From assembly GCA_024220525.1 (NCBI GenBank), contig JAMYWO010000172.1:1-64000 (forward strand): DNA of 64,000 bases. Direction: 5' to 3'. The translations under genes and the position numbers were made by a program. The DNA is from Cochliopodium minus. Lineage: Eukaryota > Discosea > Himatismenida > Cochliopodiidae. The stretch's first letter is position 1; every line of letters begins with the position of its first letter. Shown here piece by piece: positions 12,801 to 23,267 of the stretch. The notes under the pieces are model-generated. The model searched no databases. It had not been told where the DNA came from and saw nothing but the letters and a program-made list of their open reading frames with translations.

Positions 12801-13627
12801 CAACATTTCTGAGAAACTCGTTTCCATTCAGAACTTTCACTCTGCTTATGGCATCATTTGTGGTCTCAACATGCCTTGTATTCTCCGACTCAAACAAACT
12901 TGGAAAAAAGTTCCTAAAAAGGGTAAAAAAAAAATAAAATAAAAAATAAATAATTGAAAATTGTGATAATTATAAAATATATTAAGAAATAAAAATAATT
13001 GAAAATTAAAAAAACAAAAATTGTTAAAAAATAAAATGAAAAATAAAATCTGAAATAAAAATAAAATAAAAAATAAAATAAAAAATTAAAAAATAAAATA
13101 TTAAATTTAAGTAATGTTATAAAATAATATTGAAAAAAAATCTGAAGTAAAAAATAAAATAAAAAAAATTAATTCAAGTGATATTGAAATAAAATAAAAT
13201 AAAAGAAAAATAATTTAAAATTTAACAAAATTATTATTAAAAATTTTTTATTATTTCTTTAGTAATGTCAAAATACGAGAAGTTGATGGATCTGTTCGAC
13301 CTCTCCAAAAACCACCTGAACTACAGGAGCTGCATGGCCCAATGCAAAGGCCCCACCATCCCGCTCATGTCCGTGATCAGCAAAGATCTCTTCGGCATCG
13401 ACGAGAACAACAAAACCATCGTGGAAGACTCCATCAACGTAGAAAAGATGAGGTTCGTCGAGAAGATCATTGGTCATCTCATTGAATGTCAAGGTCTTAA
13501 GTACTCATTCTCTAAAATCACTTCTGTTGAGTATTATCTTGAGAAGCTTCCTTTTAAGGTTGAGAAGGAGATCGCTAAGGAGTCTAACAAGTGTGAGCAG
13601 AGGGCTACTCCCACCACCAAAAAATGA
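6847..13627 (+). CDS. RhoGAP-RasGEF multidomain signalling protein with a Tudor/SH3-like module
   Basis: Ten exons (6847-7339, 7717-8213, 8353-9495, 9714-10107, 10446-10619, 11055-11342, 11696-11897, 12270-12388, 12728-12922, 13263-13627) sum to 1289 codons with every junction in phase. Order: Ser/Lys-rich N-terminus; about residues 205-260 a Tudor/SH3-like barrel (YELGDKVNYFDPIEGKWMIG); a helical region to about 680; about 685-900 a RhoGAP domain (FGVNLNDLQLIEDVPHFLL, DPYVVAEVLKDFFIKLPNPL, then ISSIWGPILLL); about 905-990 a RasGEF N-terminal motif (DTLLMTIPYYSKPHTVMDKM); about 1050-1289 a CDC25 catalytic domain (DESILAQQITLYDHKWFNII, EIVNRKLLVERVNVLSHLI, CILRLKQTW). The family predicts Rho GTP hydrolysis plus Ras nucleotide exchange in one chain at the membrane cortex. 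The usual GAP arginine-finger position (GxFRxS) reads ALFNSR, so GAP activity is uncertain. The RasGEF half looks complete. Confidence 0.88.
10687..10933 (+). repeat. intronic tandem and dispersed duplication
   Basis: A 24-nt unit beginning AGTTAAACAGTAATTAATGT occurs twice in tandem at 10741-10788 and again, slightly diverged, at 10909-10932. Flanking ATTGAATATTAAAATA sequence is repeated along with it. The whole repeat lies in the intron between the RhoGAP and RasGEF halves, so it looks like local slippage or duplication without coding effect. Confidence 0.7.
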
Positions 13628-14469
13628 TTTTTTTTCTTTCTTTCTTTCTTTCCCCCCTTTTATTTTTTTGTGGCTTGCTTTGGGAATTTCTTCTTCCCTT
13701 TTTCTTTTTTATTTGTAAATTATAAAGCTTTGTTTTTTTTTGGAAAATTAAAAAAAAAAAAATTTTTTCTCAAATTAGTTTATTTTTTTTTAAATCTCTT
13801 TTTTATGTTTAACATCAAAATTTTATTTCTGAATTTTCTTAATCTTTCATTATTTTAGTTAAAGATAGAGTACTTTTTGTTGTGGGATAACATTCAGTAA
13901 AGGTGAAAGGTTAAATAGATTCTCCTTCAGAATAAAGAACAAGAAATTTAATTTTCACAATTTTTTTTTTCACAATTCCAAACTTGCACCCCCTTTTTTT
14001 CAAGAAAGTTGTTTCCTGAACATGAGTTTCGCAGCAAAGAAGAGGAGGGATGGAATTTAGAGTATAGTGAGATGGTCAATAGGCAAGTGTTGAATTAAGT
14101 TTGTCAAAAGATAAACTTTCAAGAAAGACAAATTCTTATTATTCTTTTGAATTTCTGTTAACCAAGGATCAACCAATATTATTTTGAACAATCACAAATT
14201 TTTTTAAACAATACTATAATCTTTGAAGAAATTTATTGAAATGTAAAAGAGGTTTTCTTTTGATCTATTTCTTCTTTCTTCAATCAGTATTTTTCTTAAT
14301 ATTTTTTATTTTGTAAAGTTTGATTTACGAGTTTGAAATTTATAATTCGTTACAAATTCGAATATTATAGATTTTTCTGAAAAAATAAAATAATAAAAAA
14401 ATAAAGAAATCAAATATAAAAAATTAATATAATTTAAAATAAAAAAAAACTACTTTCAGTTTTCCTTCA
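13628..14469. other. intergenic region, no gene recognised
   Basis: This is one of the longest gene-free stretches in the window. The part from about 13860 to 14150 is less A/T-monotonous than other spacers. It contains only a 12-codon micro-ORF (MSFAAKKRRDGI, from about 14022), with no exon-like neighbours on either strand. No tRNA or snRNA signature was found. Confidence 0.4.
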
Positions 14470-15133
14470 ATGTTCAAAATTTTTGCTCTTTTAGTATTTC
14501 TCAGCTTGGGTTATTTCTCATGTAATGCAAGTTGCCCAAATCCAACTGTTGTTCCAAATTTGAATTTAACAAGATATCTTGGGGAATGGTATGAAATTGC
14601 AGTTTCACCTAGTGTAAGAGACACATTCGAATTTGATTGCTATTGTACTACTCCAATGTAAAAACCCTAAAAAACAAAATTTTTAATTTTTATTCTTTAT
14701 TTCTCTGAAAAATTAAATTAAAATTTAATAAAATAGATATTCCATTGAACAAAATTCTCCTCTTGTTGTCAAGGTTAATAATACATGCAGAAGAGGAAGC
14801 ATTCAAAGTCATCCTTCCACTGCAATTGGAAAAGCAATTTTGCCAAATTCAAATGTTACTGCTAAATTATCAGTAACATTCAATAATGCAGACTATGCAC
14901 CTTATTGGATCATAGATATTGGATCTGATTATCAGTGGGCTCTCATTTATAGTTGCACCAGCCTTTTTCTTTTTGATTTTGAAGGTGTATGGCTTATTGC
15001 CCGTGATCCTCTCTTTGCTCAACATAATCCTCAACAAACAAAAACTATTTTGCAAACCCTCAATCAAAAAACAGGATATGATATTTCCAGACTCCATTAT
15101 ACTGATCAATCAGGATGTGTTTATAAAAAATAA
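14470..15133 (+). CDS. secreted lipocalin (Blc/apolipoprotein D-like)
   Basis: Two exons (14470-14657 and 14737-15133) join in frame to 194 residues, a normal lipocalin length. Residues 1-19 (MFKIFALLVFLSLGYFSCNA) form a signal peptide. Structurally conserved region 1 follows at about residues 35-45 (RYLGEWYEIAVSP, the GxWYEIA motif). Later come YWIIDIGSDYQWALI and VWLIARDPLF, the pattern typical of the outer-membrane lipocalin/ApoD group, and a C-terminal Cys that could pair with an upstream Cys. Lipocalins bind small hydrophobic ligands in a beta-barrel, so this product is probably secreted or luminal. The group is common in bacteria, animals and plants; bacterial transfer followed by intron gain is possible but not shown here. 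Confidence 0.88.
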
Positions 15134-15373
15134 ATAGAAAATTAAAATTTTGCTTTTTAGAATATAAGAAATTTTATGGATATGCTTATTCAAAATGGTT
15201 ATTTTTGGTTAGTTTTTAAATTTACAAGCCATCTTGTTGAAAACTTGGGAAAATTATTATTTATTGGACTCTTTCTATTTAAATCACCCTCTTCAACCTG
15301 TCAGGTTTGCTTCTTTAAAATTATGGACAAAAATATCAGATCAAATATTCAATTTTATTTTTTTTATTCTAAA

Positions 15374-18300
15374 TTAATACATTTTTTTTAATCTTTCGTT
15401 TTCTTCTCTTAATCTTTTGTTCTCCTCTTGAAGCTCAGTGTGGGACTTGAAGGAAGACATGAGATCCTTGAGCTCCTCCTTCTGGTAATGAAACTGTCTC
15501 AACATCTCTATTTGGAGGTTTTGCATCTGAGAGAGCATATCATTCTTAAACTCATCCAAACCCTCATTGATCATATTCTGAACAAGATTCTTCTGAAAAT
15601 TGGAAATATCATTGTCAAACTTTGGGTTGTTAGGGTGGTGATTGATGGGATTGTTTTTCTGGAGATTTTCAGATTGAAAATTGATTTGTTGAGGGGAATC
15701 ATTGTAGGACAAGGTAGTAGAGATGTTGTATTGGTTATTATGAGACAAAGAAACATCTCTCGACAAAATATCTTCTGTTTTTTCATTTTTGTTATTAATA
15801 TTATTTTTGTTATTATTGTTATTAACCTTATTGTTAATTACATTATTAATACTGTTATTGTTGGGAGTAATCTCAAAGTTATTTAAATTAGGAGTGTTGT
15901 TGTTGTGTAGGAGATCATTTGGGTTGTGGGAGATGGGTGAGATGCCCAGAGGAGACACAACGTTGTCTGTGTAGAAATGGTGGAGATTATTTCCGATGTT
16001 GTTAGTTTTAGGGACGAAAGGGGTTATCATTTCATTTCTGTTAAAATTTGTGTTAATACTTTCATTCTTATTGTTAATATTATTGTTAATATTAAGATTA
16101 TTGTCATTTATACTAAAATTGTTAAGATCAGATTTTGGCGCCAAATTTTTATCAGATTTTAAAGGTGAAAAAATGTTTTCATCTTCATGAAACAACTTTT
16201 TCTCTATATTATTATTATTATTATTATTATTGTTATTATTATTATTATTATTATTATTGTTATTATTGTTATTGTCTTCATTCATATCATTACTATTGTT
16301 ATTTTTATCGTCTCCTAATAAAGAAGTGTTTTGCAAAGAAATGATTTTGTTAAAGTTGGGTGTCTCCGTTTGAAGGGAAGGAGCAAAATTATTGTAATTG
16401 TTGAGAGGAGAAAAGAGAGGATCATTATTATTGTCACTATTATTACCAACATTATTTACGATATTATTAAGATCAACCAAAGAATTATTGAAAGAAGAAT
16501 TAAAAGAATTATTGAAATTATTCTCATTTTTATTAAAATTATTGTTATTTTTATTGTTATCATTATTAATATTATTGTTATTATTAATATTATTATTATT
16601 GTTAATATTTAAGATGTTTTTTTCGGAGGGATGAATGATGGTGAAATTGGATTTGGGTGGCTTTTTGTGGAAGAGGATGGAGGAGATGGGCGTTTTTACG
16701 TGATCTATCGTTTTGAATGGCTTTTTTATGCTTCTCACGTCATATATGAATATTGATCCACTCAATGTTGATGTATATATGTACTTTGAATCTCCACTAA
16801 AAAATGACGTGAATGAATATTTAGTATTATTTTTTATTTTATTTTATTTTAATATTTTTTGAATTATTTATTTTTATTGAATAATTTCATTTTATAATTT
16901 TGTTGAATATTTTATTAATTTTATTTTTATATAGAATGATTTCATATTTTATAATTTTATTTTCCATGGTTTATTTTCCATAATTGTTTGTTTTATTTCA
17001 TTTATTTTTATTTTATATTTTTATAATTTTAAATAAGGTTTTATTTATTTTATTTTAAATTTTATTTATTTTTATTTTTATTTTTGATGATTTTCTTTTT
17101 TAATTTTAATTTTCATATTTATTTCTTTAGTTTTTTTTTTTGTCAATTTTATTTTTTTTTTACCTGAAAGAGACATATGACAAAGGATGTTGAAGAATGT
17201 TAGTAGTAACACGTTTGGCACCTAAGTCATAGAGATTTAATTTTTTGTCAAGTCCCACCGTAACAACCTGTTTCTCATTAGTGGGAGAGAAGGAGAGGGA
17301 GGTAGAGGGAGCTGTGTGTTTCTCTTCGTAACTTTGTATGAGAGATCCTCCTATCTTTCTGTTGTTTTCTTGTGGAGATGTTTTGTTAATGTCCCAAATC
17401 AACAATGTACCTTTAAAAAATTTGAAAATAAAATTCAAAATTTAAAAAAATATTCTATGAATAAAAAGTATTCTACGAATAAAAAATATTCTATGAATAA
17501 AAAAATAATTTTAAAAATAAAAAGTAATTTTTTAAAAATAAATTGAAAATTGTTTCTCAAAAAAAATATTTGAATTTAATTCATAAAAAAAACAAATTTT
17601 AAAGTTTAAAAATCACCACAATAATAACTTTATTTATTCAAAAAATTTGTTTTTTTTTTTTGTTTGAAAAGTATAAATCTGAAAATAAATAAAAAAATGT
17701 AGATTTAGTTTAGAATCAACAAATAAATAAAAAACAATTCAAAAAAAATTAAAATAAATAAAATCTTTTTCAAAATCATAAATAATATCACATAATCTTT
17801 ACCTTTTTCAGAAACACCACCGAGAATAGATGATCTTAAAGGAGAAAAAGTGATCTGATTGATTGGCGCACCAACAAAATTAGTGTTGTTAACATTTGAA
17901 TTAGAAGAGAGGTAGGAGAGAGTGGAATTGTTGGTGTTGAAGATGGAGATGTACGAGGAGGTGTCATTGGAGGCGATGATGTGTGATCCCACGTCATTGA
18001 AGCAGATGCTGTTGAATCTGCTTGTTTTATTGTCTGTGTCGTTGAATCTTTTCAGCCATTTCTTTTGTTTGATGTCGAAGATCTCTATCACTCCCTCTTT
18101 GCTTGCACATCCCAAATAATTCTCTCCTCCCAATGTTATGCTGTATATTTCTGTCTATTATAAAAAAATAATATTATAAAGGGACAGAGAATAAGAATAG
18201 AATTGAAATATGATGATCATATTGCTTTATAACTTGCAATAAATGATCCTATTTTTCATCATTTTTTTGGAATAAATACAAAAATATATTTTTTGAGTGA

Positions 18301-18613
18301 ATATGGGAAGAATATTTGTTAAAATTGAAGTTATATTGCTTGATTCATTCATATTTTATGTTTGATAGATTTAAAGTTAAGATCTCTTTACTTCACTTTT
18401 TAATGATGTTTCCAATGTTCCATCTAATTTTGATATTGCTATAGAACCATCCTCTGATGCACTTATTATCTTTTTATTGTCGTGGGAGAAGCTGAGAGAA
18501 GTTATTTTCGATGATTTATGGTGATTGAAATTATGTTGGAGGTTATGATCGGTTCCCCATACTTGCACTGATGAATTTGTAAAAGAAATGAATTTTGTAG
18601 GTGAATTCTTCAT
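15374..18613 (-). CDS. NEDD1: NEDD1 / GCP-WD, gamma-tubulin ring complex targeting protein
   Basis: Four exons (18613-18392, 18154-17803, 17410-17164, 16796-15374) join in frame to 747 residues. The first 350 residues form a WD40 propeller (SEDGSIAI, FSPTNEKQVVTVGLDKKLN, SGSIFIYDVRS). An Asn-rich, low-complexity linker follows at about residues 370-640. The last 80 residues match the diagnostic NEDD1 C-terminal helix (NLQIEMLRQFHYQKEELKDL, then ELQEENKRLREENERLKK), which in animals and plants binds the gamma-tubulin complex. The predicted role is to recruit gamma-tubulin rings to spindles or microtubule centres. A perfect E2F-type palindrome lies 16-31 bp upstream of the ATG, fitting cell-cycle control. 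It is convergent with the lipocalin gene. Confidence 0.93.
16207..16275 (-). repeat. trinucleotide repeat encoding poly-asparagine in NEDD1
   Basis: A nearly pure ATT/GTT triplet run (AAT/AAC codons on the minus strand) encodes more than 20 consecutive Asn residues in the linker of the NEDD1-like protein. Length polymorphism is likely. Confidence 0.85.
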
Positions 18614-18628
18614 TTTTTATTTTATATT

Positions 18629-18644
18629 CTTTTGGCGCCAAAAG
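18629..18644. promoter_or_regulatory. E2F-like palindromic site upstream of NEDD1
   Basis: CTTTTGGCGCCAAAAG is a 16-bp perfect palindrome carrying TTTGGCGC on both strands, the E2F/DP consensus. It sits just upstream of the NEDD1 start codon (18613) in otherwise almost GC-free DNA. Binding is inferred, not shown. Confidence 0.6.
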
Positions 18645-19178
18645 ATTTTAAATTTTTTTTTTTACAAACCATTTTTATTATAAAAAGATGTTTAAGTGAA
18701 TTGTGAAAAAGAGGGAGAATGCATCAATGTGCTTTAAAATTTTTTTCATTTTACTAATACAAAGTCTAAAAAGCTAATAAAATTTCTTCAACCAATTATC
18801 AAACTTCCCAAACTTTGAAAATGATGAAAAACCAAATATTCAGGAAATAATTCAAAAATAAATACAAATTAAATTCATATTCGGTTAAAATTTAAATAAA
18901 ATAAAAATTTTTTTTTCTATGTCAAACATGTTTTATCTCTTTCCAGTCAAGATCAAATCCAATATGGGACCGGCGGAATGCCTTTTACATCTCTATTGTT
19001 CTTATGACCATAATCATCATTCCTATTAAAACTTTTCTAATTTTTGAAATCAAAAAAATTTATTGGAAATCTCATTAAACAAAAATATTGAAAAACTTTT
19101 CTCTTAATCCATTAAATTTTCAAGTAACAAAGTAATCAATTATTTTTCTTTTTCCCAGTTTTTAGTAAATTTTTTATT
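18645..19178. other. intergenic region with a compositionally distinct island
   Basis: This spacer lies between the NEDD1 5' side and the 3' end of the F-box gene. From about 18929 to 19020 base composition becomes balanced, with a GC-rich core GGACCGGCGGAATGCC near 18966-18981, unlike other spacers. No ORF with protein similarity was seen there. A non-coding RNA is possible, but no family structure could be assigned. Confidence 0.35.
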
Positions 19179-22100
19179 CTAAAAAATATTAATGAAAGTA
19201 TTTGTAATATTAAGATTATTCAAATCAATAACTTGTATATTTTTGTCCATAACGTAAAGAAGCAAACTAGACAAGTTGAAGAGGGTGAGTGTTCCATCTT
19301 TGTGAGATTTTTTGAGGTTTTTCGATTTAAAATCAGAAAGGGTGTCCATCTCTCTCTTTCCTGTCAAGACCCATTTATCAGAGATTCCAACAAAATGATC
19401 TTTCTTGTAAGTTTGAAAAAAACTAAAACAAAAATAACCGTATTTTAATAAGTAAGAAAAATGGTTTCCCAACTCTGAATATATTAAATTTTCAAATTTG
19501 ATCAAACAAGAAGGAAAAGATAAATGAACGAAATAACTCTGGTAACTACCAACCAAAATGATTTCATTATCAACAGGAGTTAATTTTTGAAAATCAATGT
19601 GACGTATAATGTTTCCTCTTGGAAAGTCATCATAAACAACCGTTCTGATTACTTTTTTTAAAATTTAAAATATCAAAAATTAAAGTTGTTATTTTTTTTT
19701 AAAAAAAAATTTTTTTAACTCTCACTGAGATCATCAGATAAATACCAAATAGTAGTAGAACTTTCTTTTAAGAACATTAGAGATTTTGAATCAGGCAAAA
19801 TTCTACAAACAGGACCGATTTTTCCCAAAGAAAGACATCCCTTCTTTGGATGAAAGCATAGAATTTCTTCACCAGCACGCACCAAAATATTACCTTCTCT
19901 ACAAACAAAAATCTCAAAGGGAATAGCATGGCCTGCCTTTACAAACTATAAAAAAAAAATCAAACAAAATAAATAAACTAAAAATCAAAAATCAAAAATC
20001 AAAAAAATAAGTTTTAAATTTTTTGAAAAAAAAAACAAAAACAAAAAATAAATAATTTGATAAAATATATAAATAATTAAAAATAAATATAAACTAAAAA
20101 TAAAAAATAAGTTTAAAAAATGTTTTAAAATATGTTTGAAAAGATTGAATTTTTAAAAATAAATAAATTGAAAAATAGATTTACTTGAGAAAAATCATCT
20201 TTGCGATAAATCAAATAATTTTTTCCACAACACAAAAAAATAAAATCTCCAAAAACAAAACAAGATTGAACACGGGAAACCCCAAGCAAAGGAACATCCA
20301 AAATAATGTTAACAATGTTTTTTTCATCATTAATTTCCAATACTTTGACCTCGGCCCTTTTATTTTGGTAGAGGAAAAGATAGCACTTGTTTTTGTCTTC
20401 GCACAATGTGGTGATGTTTTCTATGTGGGTGTTTTTACTCCATAGAAGACCTCTTGAATTGATGCACATTATCTCTCCTGTCTTTGTGTATGTTAAAAAA
20501 TTTGGTATGGCTTTCTCATTTTCACTGTTGAATAATTAATATATTTTTAATTTATTTGAAATTATTTTTTATTTAATTTTTTGTTTAAATTTTATTATGA
20601 AATTATTTTATTATTCAATTATTTTATTTATAATTTTATTTTTTTTAAATTTTAATTTTAAAAATTTTTTATTTTTTTATTTTTGATAATTTCTTTTTTA
20701 ATTTATAATTTTTAAAACTTTTTTAAAATTTTTACTTTTCCAATGCTAATTGTTTAAGGGAAGGAGGGAGAGAGAAACCAATAACTTCTGTTTGGTGTTC
20801 TATAGTCTTGGAAATCTCCACTGTGTGCTTTTCAGTAACTTTACACAAAAACTTTTTGAAAATATGTCAAATATTTAAAATTAAATTAAACGAAAAATGA
20901 ATAATTTTTTTTTTTTTTACAATTTGAGAGCATCCTTTCGCCCACATGAAGAAATTATTGTTTTGAAGTTTTTCAATCTGATAGTTCTTCTTACAATTTG
21001 TTGTTATTTCAGAAATTCTTAATGTTTTAAAAAATGAAAAATAAATTAAAAATTTAAAATTTAAAAATAAAAAATAAAAATAAAAAATAAATATTTCTAA
21101 AAAATGAAAATAAATTAAAAAAATTTTTACAAAGACATAGAATCTTGGGAATAAATGAGAATGGAAGAATTGGTTGATAAAATGAATTTTTTATCGAAAG
21201 TAATGCAAAAATTGAGTACCTCCTTGAAAGTTTTTTGAGAGGAAGTTTTCTCTTTCATGTCGTATCTCCATACAAAGGATTCTCCACTGTTTAAAATGGA
21301 GTGTGAAAAGAGATATCTCTCGTCAAAAGAAAATTTAATGAGATTCCTTGACAATGTTATCGTAGGTACACTATATTGTCAAAAAAAAAATAATAAGAAA
21401 TAAAAAAATTTAAAAAAAAAATTTAAAAAAAAAATGTTAAAAATATTCTTAATAAATTAATTGAAAAATAATTGCCTGATGCTGATATGAGGAACAGGGT
21501 TTTCTTTTTCTACAAAGTGCTTAGGGTTATCTGATTGAGATCTTTTTAGGAAATGAGCAAAAATGCTTTGAAGATCGAAAAGTCTCACCACATTGTACAT
21601 GTAAAAGGCGAGGTATTTTTTAGAAGGAGACAAAGCGCAAGAAATGTAATTTTCTGCATCCAAAACAAAGTCTGCTAAAACGCAGTGATAGTTTATATTT
21701 GCTCCATAATTTTTAAACTTTTTTTGTAATATTTCATAGTTTTGTTGGGAATTTTCTTGCAATTTTGGTTCTGTGACTGTTTATTCATAAAAAAAAAAGT
21801 TATTAAAAAATTAAAAAAAAGATTAAAAAAAAAAGGATCGAATAAAAAAATTAATAAAAACAGAAATTCAAAAAAAAATAATTATTAAAAAAAAAAAATA
21901 ATATTTTTTACCGATGTTTTCAGAGGAAGAATAATTGATATAGATGAATCTTCTTTTTGAAATGAAGCAAACATACTTTTCATCAACATTCCCAACAAAA
22001 ACTTGATCATCCTCCAAAAACCGACCATCAAAATCAGCCAACTTGACATTTTTCAACAAAGAAAAATCCTCTGCTGAAAAAATTAGAAAATTATCATTGT

Positions 22101-23069
22101 GAATCAACAAGAATACTTTTCCATCTTTAGAAATCCCTGTTTTATGGAGTACGTAGTCGTTGTAATAGGTGTTCACTTTAAGTGTTTCGTAAAGAGATTC
22201 GTGGTATTTCTCATATTTTTTTTCCAGCTTATCCCCTTCTCTATATTCCTATTTCAATTATTTTTATTAAAAAAATTTTAATATTTCAATACCTTTAATT
22301 ATTTTAAATTTTTGAATTATTTTGTTTTAAATTTTTCATAAAAATCTTCTAATTTTTTTTATTAAAGAAAATAATTTAAAAAAATTTACGAAATACAAAC
22401 TGACAGGATACACTTGGTTAACTTTGGAAGTGGTAATACCACAACTTATGATCGCATTTTTATTTGGGACTACCAAAAATTCTACATTAAGCTGCATTTT
22501 CACTCCTTCAAACATAGTATGTATGATTTGCTGCTTTTCATTAAGTTCGTAATTTGGTAAATATCTCAACGTTCTACTATTAGCCTAAGAAAAATGAAAA
22601 AAATAAATAATTAAAATATAAATGAAAAATAGATACAGTCAAATAACCATCTCTCATTAGAATGAAACTTCCATCTTTTTTTGCTTTCATTGTGATTGCT
22701 CTTTTCTTTTCTATGTTGAAGATCACCATGTCACTTGATCCACAAGATAAGATGTATTTGGAAGAGATTGGATGTATCTCTAATCTGACTTTGTTCTTTT
22801 GTTCATTTCCCAGTCTCAAAGGAAGAATTGAAAACCACTTTTGTTGAATAATTTAATTTCAGTGACTAAAATAATATCATTTCGACCATTCTTTTTTCTT
22901 ACCTTTTTGCATACTCTTTGCAATGTGATAGTGCTATTCACTTTTTAGGGAATAAATATAAATTTATTTCTTTCAAATCAATTAATATATTACCTTCCAT
23001 GAAATTGAAGATATGGATAAGAATGTACTTTGGAAGGATATTGATATTTATATTTGAATTGATATCCAT
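19179..23069 (-). CDS. F-box protein with beta-propeller (WD-like) C-terminal region
   Basis: Twelve exons (23069-22994, 22940-22903, 22837-22637, 22584-22390, 22248-21912, 21776-21476, 21370-21131, 21017-20921, 20851-20736, 20524-20185, 19945-19726, 19651-19179) sum exactly to 877 residues. The first three exons together form an F-box at residues 11-45 (ILPKYILIHIFNFME, then LQRVCKKWFSIL), which is invisible in any single frame. The rest is repeated beta-strand sequence with WD-like blades (SPSKKYLAFYMYNVVRLFDL, FSFDERYLFSHSILNSGESF). F-box proteins link substrates to SCF ubiquitin ligases through Skp1, and the propeller would bind the substrate; which one is unknown. One intron (21475-21371) must begin GC rather than GT to keep frame. 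Confidence 0.8.
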
Positions 23070-23267
23070 TATCAAAGCTAAATTTCAATTTTTTTTTTTT
23101 TTTGATAATTTTATAAGAAAAAAGAAATAAGCAAAAGATTATGATAATTGATCAATGATTACATGTATGAACCAAAAATGATTAACTTACAAAGATGTTT
23201 TATGGTATAAAAACTTTTTTTTTTTAATTTAATTAATTAATTTAGTTTTCAAATTTTCTTTTTTATT

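Noticed and set aside
14022-14060. Twelve-codon ORF MSFAAKKRRDGI
   Set aside because: Too short, with no exon-like neighbours and no recognised homology.
18979-19046. Possible U5 snRNA (GCCTTTTAC loop plus Sm-like AATTTTTG)
   Set aside because: The bases on either side of the loop cannot form the required stem, and the GC-rich 5' side matches no U5 sequence.
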